A DNA stretch of 60,833 nt from Brucella tritici. Its GTDB lineage: Bacteria > Pseudomonadota > Alphaproteobacteria > Rhizobiales > Rhizobiaceae. The position numbers and the translations under genes were made by a program. Every line of letters starts with the position of its first letter. Within the stretch, counting starts at the first letter, position 1. Shown here in pieces: positions 51,297-60,323 of this stretch. The stretch spans positions 1-60,833 of the forward strand of contig NZ_WBWA01000030.1 of the NCBI RefSeq assembly GCF_008932295.1, read 5' to 3'. The notes under the pieces are model-generated. The model was not told the DNA's origin. It saw only the letters and a program-made list of their open reading frames with translations, and made no database searches.

Positions 51297-53018
51297 TTAT
51301 TTCTGCCAGCTCTTGACCAGTTCGTCGTAATTGACGGTGACTGGCTTTTCTTTCTCAGTCTCTATCTTCAATTGAGGAGCGAGGTTGCCCTTGGAAACGG
51401 CATCCTTGTTCCAGTATTCGATGTCATGTTCCTCGGCGAGTTTCGGTCCGATGTCACCCTGGACCCCCGCACGTTCCAGACGCGAGAGGACTTTTTCCTG
51501 TTCGGCGCAAAGTGAATCCATCGCTTCCTGCGCCGTTTTCGCGCCGGAGGATGCATCGCCGATCGCCTGCCACCACAACTGGGCCAGCTTTGGATAGTCG
51601 GGTACGTTGGTGCCGGTTGGCGACCACTGGACGCGGGCTGGAGACCGATAGAACTCGACCAGACCGCCAAGTTTCGGTCCACGATCCGTGAAGCTTTGAT
51701 GATGTATTGTTGAATCGCGGATGAACGTCAGTCCCACATGGCTCTTTTTCACATCGACCGTCTTGGACGTGACAAACTGCGCATAGAGCCAGGCGGCCTT
51801 GGCGCGATCGTCCGGGGTGGACTTCATCAAGGTCCAGGAACCCACATCCTGATAACCAAGCTTCATGCCGTCCTTCCAGTAAACACCGTGCGGGGAGGGG
51901 GCAACGCGCCATTTGGGCGTTCCGTCCTCATTCACGACCGGGAGGCCGGGCTTGGCCATATCGGCGGTGAAAGCCGTGTACCAGAAAATCTGCTGGGCGA
52001 TGTTGCCCTGTGAGGGAACGGGACCGGATTCGGAGAAGGTCATGCCCTGGGCTTCCGCCGGAGCATAGGCTTTGATCCAGTCGAGATATTTCTGGATAGC
52101 ATAGACCGAAGCCGGTCCGTTGGTGTCGCCACCGCGTGCTACGCACGAGCCGACCGGGCGCGACTGGTCATCGACCTTGATGCCCCATTCATCGACCGGC
52201 AGACCGTTCGGCAAGCCCTTGTCGCCATTACCAGCCATGGAAAGCCACGCATCGGTAAAGCGCCAGCCGAGTGACGGGTCCTTCTTGCCATAGTCCATAT
52301 GGCCGTAGACCTTCTTGCCGTCGACTTCGCGACCTGTGAAGAACTCGGCAATATCCTCATATGCCGACCAGTTGACGGGAACGCCGAGGTCATAACCGTA
52401 TTTGGCTTTGAAGTCGGCCTTGTTCTTTTCATCGTTGAACCAGTCGTAACGGAACCAGTAGAGGTTCGCGAACTGCTGGTCGGGAAGCTGATAGAGCTTC
52501 TTGTCCGGAGCGGTAGTGAATTTGCTACCGATGAAATCGTCCAGATCGAGGCCCGGATTGGTAACGTCCTTGCCTTCATTGGCCATGAAGTCTGTCAGAT
52601 TGCGGACCTGTTGATACCGCCAGTGCGTGCCGATCAGATCGGAGTCGTTGACCCAACCGTCATAAAGATTCTGGCCTGTCTGCATCTGTGTCTGGATTTT
52701 TTCGACGACATCCCCTTCCTGAATGATGTCGTGCGTGACTTTGATGCCAGTGATGGCTGTAAATGCGGGTGCCAGCACTTTGGATTCATAGTCGTGGGTG
52801 GTCAGGGATTCGGAAACAACCTTGATGTCCATGCCCTGGAAGGGCTTGGCTGCATCAATGAACCACTGCATTTCCTTTTCCTGATCGGCGCGCGAAAGGG
52901 ATGAAAGGTCGCCGATTTCCTTGTCGAGAAACTGCTTTGCCTCATCCATTCCCGCTGAAGCTGCGCCTGTCATTGCCAGCACGATGAGTGCCGTAGTCGT
53001 CATTAGATGCCGTCGCAT
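51297..53018 (-). CDS. glpV: glycerol ABC transporter substrate-binding protein
   Basis: A 573-residue exported solute-binding protein, larger than most sugar SBPs but typical for GlpV. Signal peptide: residues about 1-22 (MRRHLMTTTALIVLAMTGAASA). Inside are GMDIKVVSESLTTHDYESKVLAPAFTAITGIKVTHDIIQEGDVVEKIQTQMQ and GPASVYAIQKYLDWIKAYAP. GGGAGG six nt upstream supports ATG 53018. It is the last gene of a block whose order glpS-T-P-Q-U-V matches the glycerol importer described in Rhizobium leguminosarum. Assignment rests on that order and family. Confidence 0.88.
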   Translation of the reverse strand: MRRHLMTTTALIVLAMTGAASAGMDEAKQFLDKEIGDLSSLSRADQEKEMQWFIDAAKPFQGMDIKVVSESLTTHDYESKVLAPAFTAITGIKVTHDIIQEGDVVEKIQTQMQTGQNLYDGWVNDSDLIGTHWRYQQVRNLTDFMANEGKDVTNPGLDLDDFIGSKFTTAPDKKLYQLPDQQFANLYWFRYDWFNDEKNKADFKAKYGYDLGVPVNWSAYEDIAEFFTGREVDGKKVYGHMDYGKKDPSLGWRFTDAWLSMAGNGDKGLPNGLPVDEWGIKVDDQSRPVGSCVARGGDTNGPASVYAIQKYLDWIKAYAPAEAQGMTFSESGPVPSQGNIAQQIFWYTAFTADMAKPGLPVVNEDGTPKWRVAPSPHGVYWKDGMKLGYQDVGSWTLMKSTPDDRAKAAWLYAQFVTSKTVDVKKSHVGLTFIRDSTIHHQSFTDRGPKLGGLVEFYRSPARVQWSPTGTNVPDYPKLAQLWWQAIGDASSGAKTAQEAMDSLCAEQEKVLSRLERAGVQGDIGPKLAEEHDIEYWNKDAVSKGNLAPQLKIETEKEKPVTVNYDELVKSWQK

Positions 53019-53120
53019 GTTGATCCTCCCAAAGCTTGCGAGTGCATATCGACTTTTTGGGCGCGGTATGTCCCCCGAGCCCACTACTGCATGAAGCGGA
53101 CGTATTTCGCTTCGGACTCC

Positions 53121-53414
53121 TTATACAAAGCGGAATACGCCAATGGCGTAGACCACTGAAAGGGCAACAGCCCACCACAGGTTCGGACCAACCAGCCCAA
53201 GCCATGCCAGATTGATGAATGCGCTGCCGAGCAGCGAGATGAACAAACGGTCGCCGCGTGTCGTCTCGAACCCCAGAATACCATTGCGGGGTGCTCCTCC
53301 AGGGGAAGCATATTCCCATATACCCATGCCAACGAGCAGGGCGGCGATACTGCAGAAAAAAGCTGCGGTCTGCCAGGTCCAGGCCATCCATGAGAAGTCA
53401 GGCATATGAATCAT
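53121..53414 (-). CDS. glpU: GlpU, DUF2160 membrane protein of glycerol importer
   Basis: A 97-residue protein with three hydrophobic segments (about 9-30, 53-72, 76-95) fitting DUF2160: MPDFSWMAWTWQTAAFF..., GIWEYASPGGAPRNGILGFETTRGDRLFISLLGSAFINLAWLG. The start at 53414 is one nt after the glpQ stop, with GGGAGGG inside glpQ as ribosome-binding site. It has no known transport motif; it is a small accessory subunit found only with this importer type. Confidence 0.88.
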   Translation of the reverse strand: MIHMPDFSWMAWTWQTAAFFCSIAALLVGMGIWEYASPGGAPRNGILGFETTRGDRLFISLLGSAFINLAWLGLVGPNLWWAVALSVVYAIGVFRFV

Positions 53415-53415
53415 G

Positions 53416-54306
53416 TCATACCCTCCCCAGGGCGAAGCCCTTGGCGATGTAATTTCGGACAAACCAGATCACCAGCGCGCCGGGTATCAGCGTAAGAACA
53501 CCGGCTGCAGCAAGGAGCCCCCAATCCATTCCGGCAGCCGATACGGTGCGTGTCATCGTAGCGGCGATGGGCTTCGCGTCCGTGGTTGTGAGGGTGCGTG
53601 CAATCAGCAGTTCCACCCAAGAGAACATGAAGCAGAAGAAGGCGGCCACGCCGATACCTGATGCGATCAGGGGCATGAAGATCTTCACGAAGAATCTTGG
53701 AAACGAATAGCCATCGATATAGGCTGTCTCGTCGATTTCTTTCGGTACGCCGGACATGAAGCCTTCGAGAATCCACACCGCCAGCGGCACGTTGAACAGG
53801 CAATGCGCCAGTGCGACCGCAATATGCGTATCGATGAGCCCAAATGCCGAATAGAGCTGGAAGAACGGCAGGGCGAACACCGCCGGAGGCGCCATCCGGT
53901 TGGTCAGGAGCCAGAAGAACAGGTGTTTGTCGCCCAGGAAATGGTACCGTGAGAAGGCATAGGCCGCTGGCAACGCCACTGAAACCGAAATCACCATGTT
54001 CATGACCACATAGATGATCGAGTTGATATAACCCGAATACCAGGCGGAGTCGGTGAAGATGGCGCGATAGTTCTGCAGTGTCGGCTCATGCGGAAACAGC
54101 GTCAGCGACGTCAGGATTTCCTGATTGGTCTTGAAGCTCATATTGATGAGCCAATAGATCGGGATCAGAAGCAGTATGATGTAGATTGTCGGTATCAGCC
54201 AGCCAAAGCGTGAGGTCTCGCGTCTGCTCGATTTCTGTCGGACGGCGTTTGAGACCGGCGTGATTGCAGGCGCACTACCTACAGAAGTTCCCTGTACGGC
54301 ATTCAT
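53416..54306 (-). CDS. glpQ: glycerol ABC transporter permease GlpQ
   Basis: A 296-residue MalG-like permease with six membrane segments. After a 35-residue cytoplasmic head comes WLIPTIYIILLLIPIYWLINMSF, and the EAA-type loop reads PKEIDETAYIDGYSFPRFFVKIFMPLIASGI near residue 190. It starts one nt after the glpP stop. It forms the channel with GlpP. Confidence 0.92.
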   Translation of the reverse strand: MNAVQGTSVGSAPAITPVSNAVRQKSSRRETSRFGWLIPTIYIILLLIPIYWLINMSFKTNQEILTSLTLFPHEPTLQNYRAIFTDSAWYSGYINSIIYVVMNMVISVSVALPAAYAFSRYHFLGDKHLFFWLLTNRMAPPAVFALPFFQLYSAFGLIDTHIAVALAHCLFNVPLAVWILEGFMSGVPKEIDETAYIDGYSFPRFFVKIFMPLIASGIGVAAFFCFMFSWVELLIARTLTTTDAKPIAATMTRTVSAAGMDWGLLAAAGVLTLIPGALVIWFVRNYIAKGFALGRV

Positions 54307-54307
54307 C

Positions 54308-55174
54308 TCACACCTCCTGATCGTGGCTGGTCATGACGGTGTAGAACACCCATGACAGTAGCAGGATGATGAGGAAGTAGATCAATGACATGGCCGCCGC
54401 CGGTCCAAGATCGAACTGCCCCAGCGCCATCTTGACCAGATCGATTGACAGAAATGTTGTCGAATTGCCCGGCCCGCCGCCTGTTACCACGAACGGTTCG
54501 GTATAGATCATGAAGCTATCCATGAAACGGAGCAGAACGGCGATCAGCAGAACGCGTTTCATCTTTGGCAGTTGGATATAGCGGAACACTGAAAATCGTG
54601 ATGCTCCGTCGATTCTGGCCGCCTGATAATAGGCGTCGGGGATGGATACAAGGCTTGCGTAACACAACAACACCACGAGGCTGGTCCAGTGCCACACGTC
54701 CATGATGATGATTGTTACCCAGGCATCGAACGGATCGTTGACGTAATTGTAGTCCAGCCCCAGCCAGTTGGCGTAATAGCCGAGCAGGCCGATGTCGCTA
54801 CGTCCGAAAACTTGCCAGATTGTGCCGACCACGTTCCACGGGATCAGCAAGGGCAATGCCATTGTGACCAGGCAGACGGGGACCCAGAAGCCCTTTTTCG
54901 GCATATTGAGCGCAATCAGGATGCCAAGCGGTATCTGGATCGCCAGAACGATGAACGAAAAAATGAGATTGCGCCCGAGCGCATCCCAGAAACGACCGGA
55001 ATGAAGGATCTGCTCGAACCAGTCTGTCCCGGCCCAGAAGAACTGGTTGTTGCCGAACGTATCCTGTACGGAATAATTCACCACTGTCATCAGTGGAATG
55101 ACGGCGGAAAAGGCGACTAGCACCAGCACGGGCAGAACCAGGAACCAGGCTTTGTTGTTCCAGCTTTTTTCCAC
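54308..55174 (-). CDS. glpP: glycerol ABC transporter permease GlpP
   Basis: A 288-residue MalF-like permease with six membrane segments, the EAA-type loop IPDAYYQAARIDGASRFSVFRYIQLPKMKRVLL near residue 188 and the following FMDSFMIYTEPFVVTGGGPGNSTTFLSIDL typical of sugar/glycerol importers. It starts 2 nt after the glpT stop. Confidence 0.92.
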   Translation of the reverse strand: MEKSWNNKAWFLVLPVLVLVAFSAVIPLMTVVNYSVQDTFGNNQFFWAGTDWFEQILHSGRFWDALGRNLIFSFIVLAIQIPLGILIALNMPKKGFWVPVCLVTMALPLLIPWNVVGTIWQVFGRSDIGLLGYYANWLGLDYNYVNDPFDAWVTIIIMDVWHWTSLVVLLCYASLVSIPDAYYQAARIDGASRFSVFRYIQLPKMKRVLLIAVLLRFMDSFMIYTEPFVVTGGGPGNSTTFLSIDLVKMALGQFDLGPAAAMSLIYFLIILLLSWVFYTVMTSHDQEV

Positions 55175-55176
55175 GG

Positions 55177-56259
55177 TCAGTCCTCCATTCCCACGCGCCA
55201 GGAATCCGCGAATATGCCGATGGCCTTCGGATCGAAGGTCACGTGCGGTTCGGCGGGTATCTCGTCGTCTTCGCCGATCACGACGGCGAGTTTCTGCCCC
55301 TCGAAGCCTGCCCGCACGATGCGGTAGCGCCCGATATCCTCAATCTTGTCGACGCGGATGGGCAGGCCTTCGCGACCGAGCCTGACAAACTCCGGCCGGA
55401 TGCCCAGTTCGATGCTTTTTGCGTCGCCAATCTGCGGGCCAATCTGCGGTATGCCGGGAAGCGGAATGGCCTGCGCACCCACTGTCGCAGTGCGGCCATC
55501 GATTCGTGCAGGCATGAGGTTCATGCCCGGTGAGCCGATGAAATAGCCGACGAATGTATGCTTCGGACGCTCGAACAGTTCAGCAGGCGTGCCGATCTGA
55601 ACGATTTCCCCGTTATGCATCACCACGACCTTGTCGGCGAATGTCAGTGCCTCCGTCTGGTCATGCGTGACATAAACCATCGTGAAACCCGATTGACGGT
55701 GCAGGCGCTTCAGCTGCGAACGCAGCACCCATTTCATATGTGGGTCGATAACCGTCAGTGGTTCGTCAAACAGGATCGCGTTCACGTTTGCGCGTACCAG
55801 ACCTCGACCCAGTGAAATCTTCTGCTTTTGATCCGCGGTCAGTCCGCGCGCCCGCCGCCCGGCAATGCCGCTGAGATCCGTCATTTCCAGAATGTCCTTG
55901 ACGCGACGCTCTACTTCCGCTTCCGGCATGCGACGGTTACGCAGGGGAAAGGCGAGATTATCGAAGACAGTCATCGTGTCGTAAACGACGGGAAACTGGA
56001 AGACCTGCGCAATATTGCGGTCCTCGGTGGCAAGTCCGGTCACGTCCTGACCATCGAACAGGATACGTCCCTCGGTCGGCTGCAGAAGGCCGGAAATGAT
56101 GTTGAGCAGAGTTGTCTTGCCGCAACCGGATGGGCCGAGCAGCGCATAGGCACTCCCATCCTCCCATTCATAATTGACCATATTGAGGGCATACTCGCCT
56201 GCGGCCTGTGCCTTCGCATTATAGGCGTGGCGGATATGATCGAGAGTGATACGTGCCAT
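55177..56259 (-). CDS. glpT: glycerol ABC transporter ATPase GlpT
   Basis: A 360-residue MalK-type ATPase. Walker A GPSGCGKTT (about residues 39-47), Walker B ILFDEPLTVIDPH and the switch histidine VYVTHDQTEA are intact. The signature, normally LSGGQQQR, is degenerate: LTADQKQKISLGRGL. The C-terminal ~115 residues form a TOBE/OB domain. The partner GlpS shows the opposite defects, so the two together make one good ATP site. AGGAGG precedes ATG 56259. This GlpT is an ATPase, unrelated to the E. coli glycerol-3-phosphate antiporter of the same name. Confidence 0.92.
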   Translation of the reverse strand: MARITLDHIRHAYNAKAQAAGEYALNMVNYEWEDGSAYALLGPSGCGKTTLLNIISGLLQPTEGRILFDGQDVTGLATEDRNIAQVFQFPVVYDTMTVFDNLAFPLRNRRMPEAEVERRVKDILEMTDLSGIAGRRARGLTADQKQKISLGRGLVRANVNAILFDEPLTVIDPHMKWVLRSQLKRLHRQSGFTMVYVTHDQTEALTFADKVVVMHNGEIVQIGTPAELFERPKHTFVGYFIGSPGMNLMPARIDGRTATVGAQAIPLPGIPQIGPQIGDAKSIELGIRPEFVRLGREGLPIRVDKIEDIGRYRIVRAGFEGQKLAVVIGEDDEIPAEPHVTFDPKAIGIFADSWRVGMED

Positions 56260-56269
56260 CGCCGTCCTC

Positions 56270-57352
56270 CTATGCCGCCAAACCAACTGCGCGGCCGACC
56301 GCGCGACCAGTCTCATCGAAAGCCATCAGGTGTCGCGTGTCGAGGTAGACCTCGATTTCGCGGTCAGGCTCGATGATCTGGATGCCGTGCGCCAGCATGA
56401 CCCAGCGATCGCCTTCGTAATCGAGATGGATAAAGCTTTCCGATCCGGCGATTTCGGAAACCAGCGTGCGGGCCCGAATGGGAACCGTAGCGTTCTCCGC
56501 TGGGCGGATGAGCAGATGATGCGGCTGAAACGCGATGGTCAGCGGCCCGTCACTGATACTTGCCAATTGGCTCGGCACGGCGATGGCCGGACGATCTGCC
56601 CGCAGGAACTTGTCGCCTGATTTGACCATGCGCGCAGTGTTCAAGGGCGGGTCGGCAAAAGTGCGCGCCGTGACGAGATCGAGCGGGCGGCGATAGACGT
56701 CGATTGTCCGGCCAAACTGTGTGATGTGGCCTTCCGAAAGTGCAGCCGTATTGCCGCCGAGCAGCAGGGCCTCCGAAGGCTCGGTCGTTGCGTAGACGAA
56801 AATAGCACCGGATTCAGCAAAGATGCGCGGCAGCTCCTCGCGTAGTTCCTCACGCAGTTTATAGTCCAGATTGGCCAGCGGTTCGTCGAGTAGAACCAGA
56901 TTGGCCTTTTTCACGATGGCACGGGCAATCGCCGTGCGCTGTTGCTGGCCGCCAGACAGGTTAAGCGGTGTTCGGTCAAGATAGGGCGTGAGTTTGAGGA
57001 GGTCTGCCGCCTTGCGAACCTCACTGTCGATTTCCGACTGTGGCTTGCCTGCAATGCGCATCGGTGACGCTATGTTTTCATATACCGTCAGAGCCGGGTA
57101 ATTGATAAACTGTTGGTAGACCATCGCCACATTGCGCTTCTGCACGGGCATGCCGGTAACATCCTGCCCGTCGAACAGGATCGAGCCTTCACTTGGTTTA
57201 TCCAAGCCTGCCATGAGGCGCATGAGGGAGGTCTTGCCGGACAAGGTTGGTCCGAGCAGGACATTCAGGCTCCCGCGTGGCAGGACCAGATTTGTCGGAT
57301 GGATATGCGTGGCTCCACCAACCGTCTTCGAGATATTTCGCAATTCCAGCAT
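56270..57352 (-). CDS. glpS: glycerol ABC transporter ATPase GlpS
   Basis: A 360-residue MalK-like ATPase. The signature LSGGQQQRTAIARAI and Walker B LVLLDEPLANLDYKLR are intact, but Walker A is GPTLSGKTS (Leu where the third Gly normally stands) and the switch-histidine region reads YATTEPSEA, with Thr replacing His. It is the first gene of the importer operon; ATG 57352 is preceded by GGAGGAGG, while the longer frame to 57373 begins TTG inside that block. It is expected to pair with GlpT as an asymmetric heterodimer. Confidence 0.92.
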   Translation of the reverse strand: MLELRNISKTVGGATHIHPTNLVLPRGSLNVLLGPTLSGKTSLMRLMAGLDKPSEGSILFDGQDVTGMPVQKRNVAMVYQQFINYPALTVYENIASPMRIAGKPQSEIDSEVRKAADLLKLTPYLDRTPLNLSGGQQQRTAIARAIVKKANLVLLDEPLANLDYKLREELREELPRIFAESGAIFVYATTEPSEALLLGGNTAALSEGHITQFGRTIDVYRRPLDLVTARTFADPPLNTARMVKSGDKFLRADRPAIAVPSQLASISDGPLTIAFQPHHLLIRPAENATVPIRARTLVSEIAGSESFIHLDYEGDRWVMLAHGIQIIEPDREIEVYLDTRHLMAFDETGRAVGRAVGLAA

Positions 57353-57959
57353 ATGTCCCGAGGCCTCCTCCAACCGTCGGAATTATTGCGCTTATTGGCA
57401 AATCCTCTCAATATGGACTTCAAGGGACTGCGCCTTACCCCTTATGAGCAATCTGTGTTCTACGGGCAGTCTCTGCATTCGTTCGGGAAATAAGCATATT
57501 CCAACGAGATGTTTCCCAAAAAGCTTCATCCAGCTTACCACAACACCGAACCAGGCGCTCAATGAGCGCCATCCCGCAGATACGGCTGTCTGACTGTAAT
57601 TATTGACGCTTGAACAAACTCGGTTTGGATGAGTTGAATAAGCACGTCGCTTATAGCTTTCACGATAGTGCCGAGTAGCGTTATCGCCGCTGTCGAAGAA
57701 GAGGGCACGCGCATTAGCAACTGACATGTTCCTCCACCTGATCACACGTTCAGCCTTTGCGAGTGTGAAAGCCAAATCATGAAAATCGAAAACAAAAGGA
57801 AAGTCAAATGAAGATAATTGTTGCGCTTGCGAAGCGCGGCATACTTCGGTCAAGCTATCGCTGACAATGATTGACCAAGGCCCTGAAGAGACGGCAGGGG
57901 CCGGTCAAAACCGGCCCGCAAATAAAATCGCTACGCAGATTGTCTTGGAGATAATTCTG
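57353..57959. other. long intergenic region upstream of the glp importer
   Basis: About 607 nt. ORFs here lack family features and ribosome-binding sites. It must hold the glpS promoter on the minus strand. It contains a 17-bp palindrome at 57554-57570 and a GGGCCGGT/ACCGGCCC hairpin at 57898-57917 that may end the DUF3829 transcript. The glpR, glpD and glpK genes often linked to this importer are not here. Confidence 0.45.
57554..57570. promoter_or_regulatory. 17-bp perfect palindrome upstream of glpS
   Basis: GGCGCTCAATGAGCGCC: arms GGCGCTCA/TGAGCGCC around one base, about 200 nt upstream of glpS. It may bind a regulator of glycerol uptake or be a transcript-end hairpin. The regulator is not in the window. 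Confidence 0.4.
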
Positions 57960-58883
57960 TCAGTCTTTAGAGAAAATCGTCGCATTCTGTGATGTCGTAA
58001 CCATCATATTGTAGTCGTTGACGATCCACTGAAGATCAGAAGAGGCTCCGCCCTTGCGTGCGTCGCCCTTGGTCTTTTCCAGCTTTTCCTGGAAGTCACG
58101 CAGCTTGCCAAGAAGGCTTGCAGGACGAGATTCGAAAACGTGGAATGAGTTTGGATGTTCGGTTGCGTAATCATCCATTTCACGGACGGCAGCTGCATAG
58201 GAATCCATGGCTCTGCCAAAGGCATCCATGTCGACGACCGGCTTGTCGTTATCGGGCAGCAGTTCAACAACAGTGTTGGCACGGATCATGACGTTGCGAA
58301 CATGCCAGTTGGCCTTCTTGCCTTCAGCCTTTTCAATCGCATCAAGCTCTGCCAGATCGATCTTGCTCTTTTCTTCGCCGAGCAGTTCATCGACGCGCTT
58401 GCGTTCCTTGGTGAAGTCCGGCGCGTATTCCGCGATCTGCTTATGGAACTCCTTGGCACCGGCAAATTTGTCGGACTTGTAGTCCTTGCGATCATAATAT
58501 TTGCTGGCCTTATCGATAACGGGCGCAAGCTTCTGATAAATAGCGATATAGCTCACCATCGCCTCGTCGAGTGCGGGCAGTTTCGGTTCTGCCGTCGTGG
58601 CAGCTTCTGCTGCCTCAATCTCACTGCGCACATCATAGAGCGAGTAAAGTCCGTAGACGTTTCGTTCCTTGCCGGTCGGTCCCTTCTTCATGTCGACCCA
58701 GCCGTCGTAGCGGTCGAGCGATTCCGAGGCGCGGATCGTACGATTGAGAAGCGCTACGTAGGCATTCATTTTTTCGATTGCGGCATTTGGATCGGCGTCG
58801 TCGGCTGATTGTGCAAAAGCTGCTGTCGGTAAAATCACAGCCAGCAATGTGAACAGGATCGCACGAGGCGAGAAGCGTTTCAT
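57960..58883 (-). CDS. exported DUF3829 (YiiG-like) protein
   Basis: A 307-residue protein with a signal peptide (residues about 1-24, ending AAFA) and an all-helical, highly charged mature part that fits DUF3829/YiiG: NAAIEKMNAYVALLNRTIRASESLDRYDGWVD near residue 33 and AMDSYAAAVREMDDYATEHPNSF near 225. There is no lipobox. Function unknown. It is followed by a GC-rich hairpin at 57898-57917. Confidence 0.82.
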   Translation of the reverse strand: MKRFSPRAILFTLLAVILPTAAFAQSADDADPNAAIEKMNAYVALLNRTIRASESLDRYDGWVDMKKGPTGKERNVYGLYSLYDVRSEIEAAEAATTAEPKLPALDEAMVSYIAIYQKLAPVIDKASKYYDRKDYKSDKFAGAKEFHKQIAEYAPDFTKERKRVDELLGEEKSKIDLAELDAIEKAEGKKANWHVRNVMIRANTVVELLPDNDKPVVDMDAFGRAMDSYAAAVREMDDYATEHPNSFHVFESRPASLLGKLRDFQEKLEKTKGDARKGGASSDLQWIVNDYNMMVTTSQNATIFSKD

Positions 58884-58994
58884 TTGTTTTTCCCTCTTTG
58901 GTCACATCCCGTATCAAGTGTAGGGGAGGCAGGATGCGTACTGAAACAGGACCTCAGGCGCTCTTCCTGAAATCCGGACGTTATGTTTTTCTGG

Positions 58995-59537
58995 CTAGTC
59001 TCTGGCATTATCGGGAAGCCAGTTGCGTCCAGAATGGTTGCGGATGGTGGTAATGATTGTGACGGCAATTGAAAGAACGATGAGATATTCGACAAAGCGC
59101 ATCGGCATAACCAACCAGCCGCTGATTGAGCGTTCGACCACGCCGTGAAGGCTCATGATCTGAAAATCGTAATTTACACCTGTGCTTCCGCCACCGTGAC
59201 TGACGATTTCGTTGACTTTGACATGACTGCCCTGACTTCCAAAAATCCACGCCAAAGGCTTGTTGTAGATGGGATTGCCCCTGCTATCGACGCACATACC
59301 CACAAACGACATGAATGATATGACTATTGCCGCAGCTTCTGGTCGGCGCCAGTCGATTTTTGCAAACCAGAATATTGCGGAACAAGTCATCAGAAGAAGA
59401 ATGCTTGCAAAACCATCGACGAAGATAACGGCCTGCATTCCAAAGACAAGAATAGTTCCTACAAGGCTGAAAGCTGCAAGGCCACAAATTGCGATGACAA
59501 AAATACCGAGCACACGCATGAAGGCTGATTTTTCCAT
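58995..59537 (-). CDS. hypothetical membrane protein
   Basis: A 180-residue protein I do not recognise. Three hydrophobic segments lie at about residues 8-28, 31-52 and 66-82, then a polar, probably periplasmic stretch (DSRGNPIYNKPLAWIFGSQGSHVKVNEIVSHGGGSTGVNYDF), then a last helix near 145-165. The start is uncertain: I use ATG 59537 (MEKSAFMRVLG), but the frame is open to 59591. No strong Shine-Dalgarno is visible at either. Confidence 0.6.
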   Translation of the reverse strand: MEKSAFMRVLGIFVIAICGLAAFSLVGTILVFGMQAVIFVDGFASILLLMTCSAIFWFAKIDWRRPEAAAIVISFMSFVGMCVDSRGNPIYNKPLAWIFGSQGSHVKVNEIVSHGGGSTGVNYDFQIMSLHGVVERSISGWLVMPMRFVEYLIVLSIAVTIITTIRNHSGRNWLPDNARD

Positions 59538-59773
59538 GGCGGCATTAAACACTGCAGATAGTGACGGGCAAGTCATTGGGATAAATATCACCAGTTTTTG
59601 CGATACAAGCGCATCTTGCCACTCGTATTCTTGAGGAAAGACTGGTTCTCATCCCGGTTGATCTTGGCTTTCAAGACCTACTGCGGCGCGAGAATGCAAA
59701 TTTATCTTCTGTCTGACCAGATGGAGAACTGGTTCTGGTACCGGATTTGCAAATTCAAGGTCGTGGGGAAGCG

Positions 59774-59799
59774 AAAAAGGGCGCGGTAACGCGCCCTTG
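59774..59799 (-). terminator. rho-independent terminator of the His-rich protein gene
   Basis: Read on the minus strand: AAGGGCGCG TTAC CGCGCCCTTTTT, a strong GC stem with a T run, 4 nt after the stop codon at 59803. Confidence 0.9.
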
Positions 59800-59802
59800 T
59801 TG

Positions 59803-60129
59803 CTAGTAATGGCCTCGCCTCACACGTGGCCCGCTGTAATAGTGATGTCTGTGATGACTGCGCCACGCATTATGCCTGTAATGGCGGTGCGAATGCCAGC
59901 GCGGCCCGCGATAATGCCGGTGATGCGAACGCCAATGGTTCCGCTTGTAATGATGCCGCTTGTTCCAATGTTTCCGTGAATGATGGCCCCGATGGTCCCG
60001 GACCTGTTCGACATTCGAACTCACGTCTGGCTTTGCGACGTTAAGCGTTGGCGCTGCGTTTGCGGCACCTGCTCCGATCAGCATTCCGACACCGAGAACG
60101 CCGGCGATCAGTCCTTTAACTAGGTTCAT
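59803..60129 (-). CDS. small exported His/Arg/Tyr-rich protein
   Basis: A 108-residue protein: signal peptide at about residues 1-25 (MNLVKGLIAGVLGVGMLIGAGAANA), a short neutral stretch, then from about residue 45 a tail of repeated His-Arg/His-Tyr units (HRGHH, HYKRNHWRSHHRHYRG, SHRHYRHNAWRSHHRHHYY). AAGGAG eight nt upstream supports ATG 60129. The tail could bind metals or coat acidic surface polymers; neither can be shown here. It has its own terminator and stands alone. Confidence 0.75.
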   Translation of the reverse strand: MNLVKGLIAGVLGVGMLIGAGAANAAPTLNVAKPDVSSNVEQVRDHRGHHSRKHWNKRHHYKRNHWRSHHRHYRGPRWHSHRHYRHNAWRSHHRHHYYSGPRVRRGHY

Positions 60130-60323
60130 TCTGCGTACTCCTTTCAAGTTCGCATCCTGAAACCTAGCGCATGAACTGACGATGAACAGGGAAATTCTGG
60201 AAATATCCGGCTTGACGACCATGCAATATTTCCAGCCAAAAACTACCTCGTACTAGCACCCTGGCGATTCAACAACTACGTATAAGGGTGAAATCGTAAC
60301 CCACGAAAACGTAAGGGAGAAAT

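Noticed and set aside
57392..57853. 153-codon minus-strand ORF upstream of glpS
   Set aside because: No recognisable domain, low-quality composition and no Shine-Dalgarno; it covers the expected glpS promoter.
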